Assembly: GCF_032098525.1 (NCBI RefSeq)
Contig: NZ_CP134890.1
Location: 1,302,001-1,366,000, forward strand
Reading direction: 5' to 3'
DNA length: 64,000 bases
Source: Flavobacterium sp. PMTSA4
GTDB lineage: Bacteria; Bacteroidota; Bacteroidia; Flavobacteriales; Flavobacteriaceae
Shown piece by piece: positions 8,515 to 15,810 of the stretch; positions within the stretch are counted from its first letter, which is position 1, and the number at the start of each line of letters is the position of its first letter. Under the pieces are notes generated by a model. It did no database searches. It saw only the letters and a program-made list of their open reading frames with translations, and was not told the origin of the DNA. The translations under genes were made by a program, and so were the position numbers.

Positions 8515-8637
8515 AGCTAACAGCGGTTTTGCTCCATAGCTGGCTTATCTTTCTTGGAAAATAGGCTGAACTTCAAAATTTCTTACTTATATTTATTCTT
8601 AACTTGCCTCAACAGCGTAAAGCCGCGAAACGTTGAC
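8515..8637 (+). repeat. attC-like element 2
   Basis: Left arm GCTAAC (8516-8521), A, GCGGTTTTGC (8523-8532). Right arm GTAAAGCCGC ending at 8626, GAAAC, then GTTGAC (8632-8637). The inner stem has a T-A pair where element 1 has G-C and element 4 has C-G. The middle shares the stretch GAAAATAGGCTGAAC and a TTTATTCTT-AACTTGC block with elements 6 and 7. Confidence 0.7.
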
Positions 8638-8663
8638 AGAGATTTTAACCAACCTTCCATCTT

Positions 8664-9206
8664 ATGACAAAAGAACATAAAATGCTAATAGAACAGATTA
8701 TTGAAAAGATGAAATTAAAAAAAGATGGAATCTTGTCAATTGATCAATTTACCAGCTTATTCGAAAGCAGAAATCAAAGTCTATCAGTTGGTGGGCTTAT
8801 GATTGACAATCTAAAATTAGTAGAAAGAGTTAAAGGAGGAACGGCTTTAACTCAACGATATAGATTAAGTAAAGAAGGATGGGCTTTTACTACTTTTGAA
8901 GAATTAGAGAAGAAAGAATATCAAAAAGAACTTAAAGAGAATATCGAATTAGAAAATTTAAAAGTAAACACTCAATTAAATAAGTGGCTTTTGAGAACAA
9001 AATGGGTTCCGCATATTTTATCTCTAATCGCCATTCTAATTTCAATTTACTTCAGTAATAAAGACAATAACAAACAAGCAGAATTAGAAGAGAAAATTAA
9101 GGATAACATTAAATCTATTGATACCCTTAAAATTGAAAACTCAATTTTGATAAAAAAAGTAAATACTTTAGAGTCAAAAACCTCTGCTAACAGCGGCTTG
9201 CCGTAA
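8664..9206 (+). CDS. Cassette-like gene: membrane-anchored protein with possible winged-helix domain
   Basis: A 180-residue protein of unknown function. Residues 1-75 look like a small winged-helix-type domain (helices, then a glycine turn VKGGTALTQRYRLSKEGWAF). A charged linker follows, then one transmembrane segment (about 114-131, HILSLIAILISIYF), and a coiled-coil tail (about 133-172, LEEKIKDN...LKIENSILIKKVNTLESK). The last six residues, ANSGLP, and the TAA stop are encoded by attC-like element 3, so the reading frame runs into the repeat. Alone in its unit. Confidence 0.55.
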   Translation: MTKEHKMLIEQIIEKMKLKKDGILSIDQFTSLFESRNQSLSVGGLMIDNLKLVERVKGGTALTQRYRLSKEGWAFTTFEELEKKEYQKELKENIELENLKVNTQLNKWLLRTKWVPHILSLIAILISIYFSNKDNNKQAELEEKIKDNIKSIDTLKIENSILIKKVNTLESKTSANSGLP

Positions 9207-9316
9207 TAGCTCAATCCGATTTTCCTTAGCCAGAAAATCCAAAGTCGAACATTTTGCTATCTTTACAATTAATCCGCTAAATTCCAGCCTCTGACGGAAA
9301 GCCGCGGAACGTTAGC
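9186..9316 (+). repeat. attC-like element 3
   Basis: Left arm GCTAAC (9186-9191), A, GCGGCTTGCC. Right arm GGAAAGCCGC ending at 9305, GGAAC, GTTAGC (9311-9316). The outer arms are perfect complements. A wobble pair of the other copies is a true C-G pair here. Central hairpin: GATTTTCCTTAGCCAGAAAATC. It supplies the C-terminal codons and stop of the upstream gene. Confidence 0.72.
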
Positions 9317-9345
9317 CATCAGTTTTGAATCCTTAAATAGAAACC

Positions 9346-9807
9346 ATGTGGGTAAAAGCATATATCAAACATAAATCTTCAGAATTAGTAACTTGTAATT
9401 TACTATTTAAACATGGTAAAATTCAAGAAGTAGAAATGGAATTCTTTAAAGGAATAACTCCATTTGAAAATAATTCTGAATTGGCCGACAATATTGAAAT
9501 ATTAAGAACTTACAAGCAAGATTCATCAAACAAGTTTTGTAAATATTTCATCAAAAAGTCAATCAACAAAGAAGTACATATAACATATTTAGACATAAGT
9601 TGGTTTGAATATTTCAAACTTCAATGGCAGCTTAAAAAATACTTGATTCAATCAAAAGATTTGAAAATGGAGGTTTTAAAATATGTTACTATCGGTTTAA
9701 TCGGTTTTTTTGCGGCAATGATTTACCAGAAATACAAAAGTGGAAATCAAGCTGAAGAAAAACAAAAAGAACCTACAAAGATTGAGGTAAAAAAACCGAA
9801 CGGCTAA
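9346..9807 (+). CDS. Cassette-like gene: small protein with C-terminal membrane anchor
   Basis: A 153-residue protein I do not recognise. The first 105 residues are a soluble mixed-charge domain starting MWVKAYIKHKSSELVTCNLL. One transmembrane segment follows (about 116-133, VTIGLIGFFAAMIYQKY), then a short lysine/glutamate-rich tail. The TAA stop (9805-9807) is part of the left arm of attC-like element 4. It is the only gene between elements 3 and 4 and starts 30 bp after the GTTAGC arm. Confidence 0.55.
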   Translation: MWVKAYIKHKSSELVTCNLLFKHGKIQEVEMEFFKGITPFENNSELADNIEILRTYKQDSSNKFCKYFIKKSINKEVHITYLDISWFEYFKLQWQLKKYLIQSKDLKMEVLKYVTIGLIGFFAAMIYQKYKSGNQAEEKQKEPTKIEVKKPNG

Positions 9808-9930
9808 CAGCGGTTTCGAGCTGTTACAGGTTTTGTCTATCTTATTTGGAAATTACTTAAAAGTAAGATTGTATATATTTACAACTAACTATAATGGTTC
9901 CGCTTATGCGTGAAGCCGTGAAACGTTACC
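9803..9930 (+). repeat. attC-like element 4
   Basis: Left arm GCTAAC (9803-9808), A, GCGGTTTCGA. Right arm GTGAAGCCGT ending about 9919, GAAAC, GTTACC (9925-9930). The inner stem carries a C-G pair at the position that is G-C in element 1 and T-A in element 2, so the pair is conserved while the bases change. It also contains TATATTTA near the centre. Confidence 0.68.
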
Positions 9931-9958
9931 AGCAAATTTTAAACACATATAAACTAAA

Positions 9959-10306
9959 TTGGAAACAAATAACAATTTCTCATCATTTGAAAGAATTTTA
10001 TCTGAAATAATGAATTATTATTTTAGCAGAGATTCTATAGAAAGCTACATTCCTGGCTACGAAACAAGAGAGCGAGTTGGAACAGTAAATGGAATGCAAG
10101 TTATAATCTACTCTAACGACCATAATCCTCCACATTTTCATGTAAAAACAAATGACAACCGTGTTAATGCAAAATTTAAAATAGAAAATGGAGAATTTAT
10201 TAGTGGAGAAATAAGCACTAAAGATTTAAAACGCATCGACCTGTTTTATAATGACTTCAAAACAAAAATGGTTATGGAGAGAATTTGGGCAAAAAAGAAT
10301 AATTAA
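9959..10306 (+). CDS. DUF4160 family protein
   Basis: The motif GMQVIIYSNDHNPPHFHV (about residues 41-58) is the hallmark of DUF4160, small proteins usually encoded next to a second small gene in toxin-antitoxin-like or cassette settings. The frame opens with TTG at 9959, which gives 115 residues. The first in-frame ATG at 10010 would give 98 residues starting MNYYFSRDSIE and would keep the whole conserved domain, so the start is uncertain. The next gene begins 12 bp downstream, so this unit carries two genes. Biochemical function is unknown. Confidence 0.75.
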   Translation: METNNNFSSFERILSEIMNYYFSRDSIESYIPGYETRERVGTVNGMQVIIYSNDHNPPHFHVKTNDNRVNAKFKIENGEFISGEISTKDLKRIDLFYNDFKTKMVMERIWAKKNN

Positions 10307-10318
10307 AACAAACTTGAA

Positions 10319-10564
10319 ATGGCTACAGATTTTCATTTGGGAATGAAAGTTTCCTTAAGCGGAGAATATGGAATTGTAATAACATCAAATCTTGAAGAAT
10401 TTAATCAATACGGCATAATTCGTTGGGATACTGAAAAAGAAAATGATATCGAAGATTGGAGAGGAATGTTTGGTACTTTTAAAGAAATGGGCGGAAAAAT
10501 GTTAACGGGAAATTATGAGTTTAAATTTATAAATGATGACGGAAGTTCAAAAGCCAGCTTATAA
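10319..10564 (+). CDS. Small partner gene of the DUF4160 protein
   Basis: An 81-residue acidic, tryptophan-containing protein (IIRWDTEKENDIEDWRGMFG) with no signal peptide, membrane segment or family I can name. It lies 12 bp after the DUF4160 gene in the same repeat-bounded unit, the position usually held by a DUF2442 partner, but the sequence is not clearly DUF2442. The TAA stop (10562-10564) lies in the left arm of a half attC-like site. A two-gene functional pair is inferred from context. Confidence 0.5.
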   Translation: MATDFHLGMKVSLSGEYGIVITSNLEEFNQYGIIRWDTEKENDIEDWRGMFGTFKEMGGKMLTGNYEFKFINDDGSSKASL

Positions 10565-10586
10565 CAGCCGTTTGGCGTAATAGCTG
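10558..10586 (+). repeat. Left half of an attC-like element (site 5)
   Basis: TTATAACAGCCGTTTGGCG followed by TAATAGCTGG matches the left arms of elements 1 and 6. No matching right arm (GCCGCGAAACGTTA) follows. Instead a gene with its own promoter begins. A 16-base piece of the element centre reappears at 11658-11673, so the site seems to have been split and its right arm lost. Confidence 0.55.
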
Positions 10587-10666
10587 GTTTTGTCCAAGCT
10601 CCAAAAGTCTCCTGACTTCGCGTTTCCAAAAAACCCCATCAATAAACACAAAATCAAAAAGTTTGC

Positions 10667-10674
10667 TACATTTA
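10667..10674 (+). promoter_or_regulatory. Probable -7 element (TACATTTA)
   Basis: TACATTTA lies 18 bp before the start codon of the secreted-protein gene at 10692 and differs by one base from the Bacteroidota TAnnTTTG. It suggests this gene has its own promoter. Confidence 0.4.
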
Positions 10675-10691
10675 TATAATAAACCCTGCAA

Positions 10692-11618
10692 ATGAAAACA
10701 CTTGTAACGCTGTTGCTCATTCCATTTTTAGCATTAGCACAAAAAAAAGCACCACCTTTCAATAAGGTAATTAAAGAAACAAACTATTACTTAGACCAGT
10801 ATACAAGAGTTTCACCTTTCGACAGCTATTACGCACTTTCAAGTTTTAAGGTAACCAACAAACAAATCATGGATTATTTAAAAAATTCCGAAGAGTTTGA
10901 TAACACCCCGTTAAAATACAAAGATTCAGTAGATGGAAATATACTGATGAATTACTTACAGGACAAAATAATTAACCAAATATACCAGCTAGTAAAACAT
11001 CCCGATTTTAAAAAAAACGATATCATTAAACTATTAGAACCAACCGATCTATCAATTATAAAATCAGACGACAACAAACTATACAACTTCACATTCGACG
11101 AAAAAACAGGCGGTTCCTATCGTTCCCGTATCTCGTTAATGTACTATTCCGATTTTACCCCAACCGATTCAATCACTGACAGCGATTTCCAATCCTTTTT
11201 CGCTCCCGACGGATATAATGCAATCTACACACTCAACACCACCGAAGGAACAAAATATGTACTAACGGGTAGCGTAATAGGTTGTAATACTTGTGTACAA
11301 ACATCTGTTCGGTTAATCTCATTTAGCGATAATAAACCCAAAGAAGATTTCATCTATGTAGTTGAAAACAGAGGCTGGAGTGAAGGCGTAATTTACGACA
11401 ACGAAACCAAAACAATAACCGTTGATTATCACCTCGACGACCTAACACGCAATTGCATATGCGAAGAAATACTCAACGAAGATAAAATCTACTACGAAGA
11501 ATCAGTAGAAAAAGACTATTCCATAAATTGCAAATGCCAATACATCTTCAACGGAAAAACTTTCGAATTAATCGAAGCCGGCTGGAAAAGAATCAACAAC
11601 GAAGAAAGAAAAGAATAA
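10692..11618 (+). CDS. Secreted protein of unknown function
   Basis: A 308-residue protein with a Sec signal peptide (MKTLVTLLLIPFLALAQKK). The mature part has an odd cysteine distribution: CNTC near the middle, then RNCICEE and INCKCQY near the C-terminus, suggesting disulfides or metal binding. I recognise no family. Unlike its neighbours it has a candidate promoter, a longer leader and C-rich codon choice like the FG-GAP gene at 4370. It lies where an attC-like site is broken. It may be a resident or inserted gene rather than a cassette. Confidence 0.6.
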   Translation: MKTLVTLLLIPFLALAQKKAPPFNKVIKETNYYLDQYTRVSPFDSYYALSSFKVTNKQIMDYLKNSEEFDNTPLKYKDSVDGNILMNYLQDKIINQIYQLVKHPDFKKNDIIKLLEPTDLSIIKSDDNKLYNFTFDEKTGGSYRSRISLMYYSDFTPTDSITDSDFQSFFAPDGYNAIYTLNTTEGTKYVLTGSVIGCNTCVQTSVRLISFSDNKPKEDFIYVVENRGWSEGVIYDNETKTITVDYHLDDLTRNCICEEILNEDKIYYEESVEKDYSINCKCQYIFNGKTFELIEAGWKRINNEERKE

Positions 11619-11654
11619 ACCAACTTATTAGATACAAATACAACCTTCCTATTA

Positions 11655-11673
11655 AATTTTCTTTAACTTGCAG
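11655..11673 (+). repeat. Fragment of an attC-like element centre
   Basis: TTTTCTTTAACTTGCAG here is identical to the block at 12231-12247 inside element 6 and close to the one in element 7. The conserved right arm does not follow. It is read as the other remnant of split site 5. Confidence 0.45.
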
Positions 11674-11728
11674 TCACATCTTAGTAGCAAGCTTCACTTA
11701 TGTTTAAAAAGAAACCATATTAACAAAG

Positions 11729-12178
11729 ATGATTTTATCAATTACTAAGCAACAAATTGGTTATTCCTGCGTTTTATATATAGCGATTCACACAATTATA
11801 AACTTTGGATTAATCTATTTTACAAAACCTTTTAAATTAGATGATTTACTTGGGTTCTTTTTTTTGCCATTTGGAACGATTCTATTTGTATTGATGTTTG
11901 TTCACATAATCAATAAAATAATTAAAATTGATAATTGGTCAACTTTATTTTTTTTCGCATTTTTTGTTGCTATTATGGAATGCTTAACATATCTAATGAT
12001 AGACACGACTTTTCTTTTAATTTTATTTGATTCGAATACTGAGATAAAATCGGCGGAACAAATTATAGTATTACTTGTTATCTTAAACAATTATCTATCA
12101 TTAGTTATATCAATGGCTATAGTCAAAATGATATTGCATTTTAAGTCGCAAGCCACTAACAGCCGTTTGGCGCAATAG
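11729..12178 (+). CDS. Cassette-like gene: four-helix membrane protein
   Basis: A 149-residue protein made almost entirely of hydrophobic segments (about residues 14-31, 41-61, 73-95 and 107-138). No family is recognised. The last residues, TNSRLAQ, and the TAG stop are encoded by attC-like element 6, so the frame reads into the repeat. Very AT-rich with T runs. It starts 56 bp after the element fragment at 11655-11673. Confidence 0.55.
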   Translation: MILSITKQQIGYSCVLYIAIHTIINFGLIYFTKPFKLDDLLGFFFLPFGTILFVLMFVHIINKIIKIDNWSTLFFFAFFVAIMECLTYLMIDTTFLLILFDSNTEIKSAEQIIVLLVILNNYLSLVISMAIVKMILHFKSQATNSRLAQ

Positions 12179-12276
12179 CTCGTTTATCTTTCTTGTAAAA
12201 TACGCTGAACATCAGCATTTCTTACAGCATTTTTCTTTAACTTGCAGTTGCTGCACCTAGCCGCGGAACAGTAGCA
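12155..12276 (+). repeat. attC-like element 6
   Basis: Left arm CACTAACAGCCGTTTGGCGC (12155-12174), then AATAGCTCG. Right arm TAGCCGCGGAAC followed by AGTAGC (12271-12276), a one-base change from GTTAGC. The inner stem pairs less well than in elements 1-4. The centre is nearly the same as in element 7 (TGAACATCA, CTTTAACTTGC). Confidence 0.6.
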
Positions 12277-12296
12277 ACAATTATAAAAATCAGAAT

Positions 12297-13409
12297 ATGA
12301 CAAAAATCGAAATTAAGAAAACAATTATCCTAAGAAATATAATTTTGATACTTCTGACACTTCATATCTCATCTTGCACAGGACAAGTGAAAGAGAAACC
12401 GGCAAATGATAGTACAGAAAATATAATAAATACCCAACCATTAATTATAAGGCAAAACACAACATTCCCTCAAATTCATACGAACTTAAATGGAATGGTT
12501 CGTGAATTTGTTAGAACCATGCATCAAGATAAGAAAGGCAACTATTGGTTTGGAACAAACGGAAATGGAATTATCCGCTATGATGGACAAAAACTCCAAA
12601 CAATCACAATCAAAGGAGTACATCCAGGGATGAGGGTTTTAGAAATTGTAGAAGATAAAACAGGAAATGTATGGTTTGGAACATCTGATGGACTCATAAA
12701 ATACGATGGGGAGAAGTTTAGCACCTATTCAAAAAAAGAAGGACTACTAGGCAATGATGAAGAAATTTGGGGATTAATAATTGATAAAAATGGGTTATTT
12801 TGGGTTGGAACAATGGAAGGAGTTTGTCATTTTGATGGAGAAAAATTTACACCCTTTGTATTGCCAAATAAAACAGTCAAAAATCCAGAACCCATTCTTT
12901 CTATAAAAAGAATTCCAAGTTTTTTAGAGGATAAAGTTGGAAACATATGGATTAACAACGATGGAAATGGGGTTTTCAAATACAGAAATGGAGAATTTAT
13001 GCATTTTACAACAGAAAATGGACTTACCGATAACAATGCTGCTTTTGCTTTAGAAGACAAAAAAGGAAATCTTTGGATTAGCTCCTATTTTGGCGGTGTA
13101 AGTAAATTTGATGGTACCAATTTTATAAATTATACAAAAGACGGAATTGTTGAAGGCATTGAAACGGCAAGTTTTTATGAAGACAGCAAAGGGAATATAT
13201 GGTTTACCGCAGAAAATGTTGGAGTTTATAAATACGATGGAGCAAAATTCACTTTATACACTACTGAAAACGGGTTAACTACAAATGGAGTTCAATGTAT
13301 CTTTGAAGATAACAAAGGACAACTTTGGTTTACTACTTGGCAAGGTATATGCATTTTTGATGGTAAAAAATTCGTGAATGCGAACTTGATAGAACCGTGG
13401 ACAAACTAA
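12297..13409 (+). CDS. Lipoprotein with seven two-component-regulator propeller repeats
   Basis: A 370-residue protein with a lipoprotein signal: a hydrophobic stretch then HISSC, making the Cys the likely lipidated residue. It then carries seven repeats of the form DKxGNxWFGTxxGxxxYDG, for example DKTGNVWFGTSDGLIKYDG, DKKGNLWISSYFGGVSKFDG and DSKGNIWFTAENVGVYKYDG. Seven repeats make one complete seven-bladed propeller (Reg_prop). In Bacteroidota such propellers normally form the periplasmic sensor of hybrid histidine kinases; here there is no kinase, so it is a free-standing sensor or binding lipoprotein. It is the last gene of the repeat-bounded array. Confidence 0.85.
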   Translation: MTKIEIKKTIILRNIILILLTLHISSCTGQVKEKPANDSTENIINTQPLIIRQNTTFPQIHTNLNGMVREFVRTMHQDKKGNYWFGTNGNGIIRYDGQKLQTITIKGVHPGMRVLEIVEDKTGNVWFGTSDGLIKYDGEKFSTYSKKEGLLGNDEEIWGLIIDKNGLFWVGTMEGVCHFDGEKFTPFVLPNKTVKNPEPILSIKRIPSFLEDKVGNIWINNDGNGVFKYRNGEFMHFTTENGLTDNNAAFALEDKKGNLWISSYFGGVSKFDGTNFINYTKDGIVEGIETASFYEDSKGNIWFTAENVGVYKYDGAKFTLYTTENGLTTNGVQCIFEDNKGQLWFTTWQGICIFDGKKFVNANLIEPWTN

Positions 13410-13420
13410 GAATAACTGTT

Positions 13421-13545
13421 GCTAACAACCATTTGCAGCAATAGCTCGTTTGTCTTTCATGAAAAATAGGCTGAACATCAATAATTTCTTATTACATTTA
13501 TTCTTTAACTTGCTGCTACTTCTCCAAGCCGCAAAAGCTATGTGG
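13421..13545 (+). repeat. attC-like element 7, degenerate end of array
   Basis: Left arm GCTAAC (13421-13426) followed by AACCATTTGCAGCAATAGCT. Right arm CCAAGCCGCAAAAGCTATG (13524-13542) has lost the GTT core. The centre matches elements 2 and 6. It is the last copy; a terminator and a convergent gene follow. Together with that terminator it accounts for the gap 13410-13664. Confidence 0.55.
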
Positions 13546-13596
13546 CATTTAAATAAATCTTTGCTAAAATGAGAATGTATATTCATGTAATAAGCT

Positions 13597-13627
13597 AAAA
13601 AGCACTCTAAAATAGAGTGCTTTTTTT
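13597..13627. terminator. Bidirectional terminator between array and T9SS gene
   Basis: Stem AGCACTCTA / TAGAGTGCT with an AAA loop, flanked by A and T runs on both sides. It can end transcription of the array from the left and, less directly, of the minus-strand T9SS protein gene from the right. Confidence 0.85.
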
Positions 13628-13664
13628 GTTTTGTTTTGACTTTAAAATGTTGCCATCAAAAAAA

Positions 13665-15668
13665 CTAGTAAATCATTTTCTTGGTAACCATTACACCATC
13701 TATGGAAGTAATCTGAACAAGAAGAACATCATTTAATAAATTTTGGTTAACAACAGTTTCATTTTTATTAATATCTTTTTGTTCATACAACAATCTACCG
13801 CTAATATCAAATACTTTTATATCCTTAAGTAGTGTATTTCCGGCATCAACAACAAAACCCGAATCTAAATTTTTATAAATAATAACTTGACTGGCATTAA
13901 AAACAGGAATATCTAAATTTTGTGGCAACTGATACATAATTTCAAAACGATCTGACGAAGTTCCAGCAGTGAACGAAAAATTATAAGCACCCAAACTAAG
14001 GTCATGTATAGTACCAGTTGTTAAATCACGAAGATAAACAGGTTGTCCATTCGCAAAAAAATCATCAGAATGATCAATAACTATAGAATAATTACCCGAG
14101 TTCGTAGCACTAAAACTTAAACGTACGATATCACTAGAATCAAAAGGTAAGCCTCTACCTTGTATGGCATATGGGGTATCTTCAATCATCGAAGCCAATG
14201 CAATAGAACCATCATTGATATACTTTGCATCAATTCTAGCATCAACACCATTCGAAGCACCAGTCATATAGCCAATCATCGTTTGAGAAAAAGCACCATT
14301 ATTGCCTATGGCGTTTAACCAAAATCGTTTTTTCTCAATAGTATTAGTTACCTTAAAAAATTGATTGGCATGATTATTAGTCCTCATTTCATTAGTAAAA
14401 TGAACAACATTAGAAACACCAGTTCCCTCTACAAGAAATCCTTGACCAACTTGTATAACCCCATTCGGATCATATACTTCTGGTTCTCCATTACCAACAA
14501 AGCCTAAACTAGACCAGGTGCAATAACTCGGACTTGAACTACCGTTTGATTTCCTCCAAAAGTAAAGAGTACCTGTAATGCTATTACTATTATCTGCATT
14601 ATCAATAAAACTTAAAGCATCTATTGGCGAGGGATAAGGGTTACCTATGAGATTAAAACGCTGGCCAACTCCCCCATCAAAAAAAGTATAATAGTAGTCC
14701 CCATTATTTGGAACTCCACTAAATGTACCAGTCCATACTGTTGGTTCACTTGGATGATTGTTTGGCATTCGTATCAAATAACCTTTTGCAATGTCAAATA
14801 CAGTCGTCTCTGGGCTACTAATCACATTATACAAATTGGTATCAGAGTTATAACTATAAAACCTGTTTGCCATTGTATAAGGTGAAAAATTAAATAAATT
14901 TTGAGATTCAACTGGAGAAGACCATAATGTATAATCTAGTCGCTTAAGAGAAGAACTATCTCTATTAATGCTTATTGTACCTACATTCATACTTTGATTT
15001 TGAATTTGAAATAAAGTAGCATTATTTTCAAGAGTAAACGAACTACCAGTTTCAATTGTCAGTCCGCCTTCAAGAGTAACATCATCTCCCGATGATATAA
15101 TAACAATAGCATTATTGTTTACAGTTAATGTGCAAGCCGAAAAACTATTTCCAGATGTGGTAAAATCTGCCGAAATAACAGCTGCTGTCGTAGACGTTGG
15201 ATATCCATTACTCCAGGTCGAACCATTCCACGTAGTACTGGTAATACTTATAATTGCATATTCCGAATAGACAATACTAAAATCGGGTGCTTCAACTACT
15301 GCTCTAAAATAAGTAGTAGATTCTAAATTGCCAATCTCTGTTCCCAACAAAACCGATGAAGTATTTGCAATACTTGTTGGTGAAGAAAACCCTGCATCAT
15401 CAGAGCGCTCCCAGTACAATATAGTACCATTATAACTCGCTAAAGTTAAATCGTTTGGAGCCGTTCCAGCACATATCTGTTGATTAGAATTAACTATACC
15501 ACCATCTCCACTACTATTGAATAACAAAAAATCAAATGCTTTAATCCCTTCAGATTTGGATATAGGAGTACTATATAAAATTGATTTAGCATTCGAGTTA
15601 AAATTTATTCCTGTAATTAAGAAAATAAATAATCCACATTTTAAACTTTTAAATAAAATTCTTTGCAT
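13665..15668 (-). CDS. Secreted protein with type IX secretion sorting domain
   Basis: A 667-residue protein. The signal peptide is near residues 8-27. The N-terminal third resembles the Ig-like modules of gliding-bacterial surface proteins (QQICAGTAPNDL...YWERSDD). The middle is beta-rich and repetitive, and the C-terminal 75 residues are a T9SS type A sorting domain (VIIYKNLDSG...IKVFDISGRLLYE, ending VMVTKKMIY). It should be exported by T9SS and attached to or released from the cell surface. Residues around 440-570 match the decayed gene at 20588. Upstream on its strand are a perfect TACGTTTG -7 element and three 21-bp-phased repeats, suggesting control by the adjacent LytTR system. Confidence 0.88.
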   Translation of the reverse strand: MQRILFKSLKCGLFIFLITGINFNSNAKSILYSTPISKSEGIKAFDFLLFNSSGDGGIVNSNQQICAGTAPNDLTLASYNGTILYWERSDDAGFSSPTSIANTSSVLLGTEIGNLESTTYFRAVVEAPDFSIVYSEYAIISITSTTWNGSTWSNGYPTSTTAAVISADFTTSGNSFSACTLTVNNNAIVIISSGDDVTLEGGLTIETGSSFTLENNATLFQIQNQSMNVGTISINRDSSSLKRLDYTLWSSPVESQNLFNFSPYTMANRFYSYNSDTNLYNVISSPETTVFDIAKGYLIRMPNNHPSEPTVWTGTFSGVPNNGDYYYTFFDGGVGQRFNLIGNPYPSPIDALSFIDNADNSNSITGTLYFWRKSNGSSSPSYCTWSSLGFVGNGEPEVYDPNGVIQVGQGFLVEGTGVSNVVHFTNEMRTNNHANQFFKVTNTIEKKRFWLNAIGNNGAFSQTMIGYMTGASNGVDARIDAKYINDGSIALASMIEDTPYAIQGRGLPFDSSDIVRLSFSATNSGNYSIVIDHSDDFFANGQPVYLRDLTTGTIHDLSLGAYNFSFTAGTSSDRFEIMYQLPQNLDIPVFNASQVIIYKNLDSGFVVDAGNTLLKDIKVFDISGRLLYEQKDINKNETVVNQNLLNDVLLVQITSIDGVMVTKKMIY

Positions 15669-15723
15669 GCTCTATAAATTTTAATTAGACATTACGCTTC
15701 ACTTCAACATAAATTGTTAGTTA

Positions 15724-15731
15724 CAAACGTA
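15724..15731 (-). promoter_or_regulatory. -7 promoter element TACGTTTG
   Basis: A perfect TAnnTTTG on the minus strand, 56 bp before the start of the T9SS gene. No TTG is found at the usual -33 distance, so the promoter probably needs an activator. Its final G is 36 bp from the nearest 9-bp repeat, the same distance as in the paralogue upstream region. Confidence 0.65.
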
Positions 15732-15759
15732 ATCGCAAAGACAAGTAATTTTTCAGATT

Positions 15760-15810
15760 TTAGACAAAAAACAATCATCTATAGATGAATATCGTTTTTA
15801 TATAGACGAA
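15760..15810 (-). promoter_or_regulatory. Three direct repeats at 21-bp spacing, candidate LytTR operator
   Basis: On the minus strand, TTCGTCTAT (15810-15802), TTCATCTAT (15789-15781) and TTTGTCTAA (15768-15760) are spaced exactly 21 bp apart. LytTR regulators such as AgrA bind 9-bp direct repeats with about 12-bp spacers, which is the same period. The middle copy is also part of the perfect palindrome TCATCTATAGATGA (15775-15788). The same array precedes the related gene at 20588. Apart from this array, the promoter element and the dyad at 16057, I see nothing in 15669-16129. Confidence 0.7.

Noticed and set aside
10559..10762. Minus-strand open frame opposite the start of the 10692 gene
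   Set aside because: It is antisense to a gene with a clear signal peptide and to the half attC-like site; no supporting features.
7056..13409. Integron integrase gene among the cassette genes
   Set aside because: None of the proteins has tyrosine recombinase motifs (R...HxxR...Y). The array has no integrase in the window.
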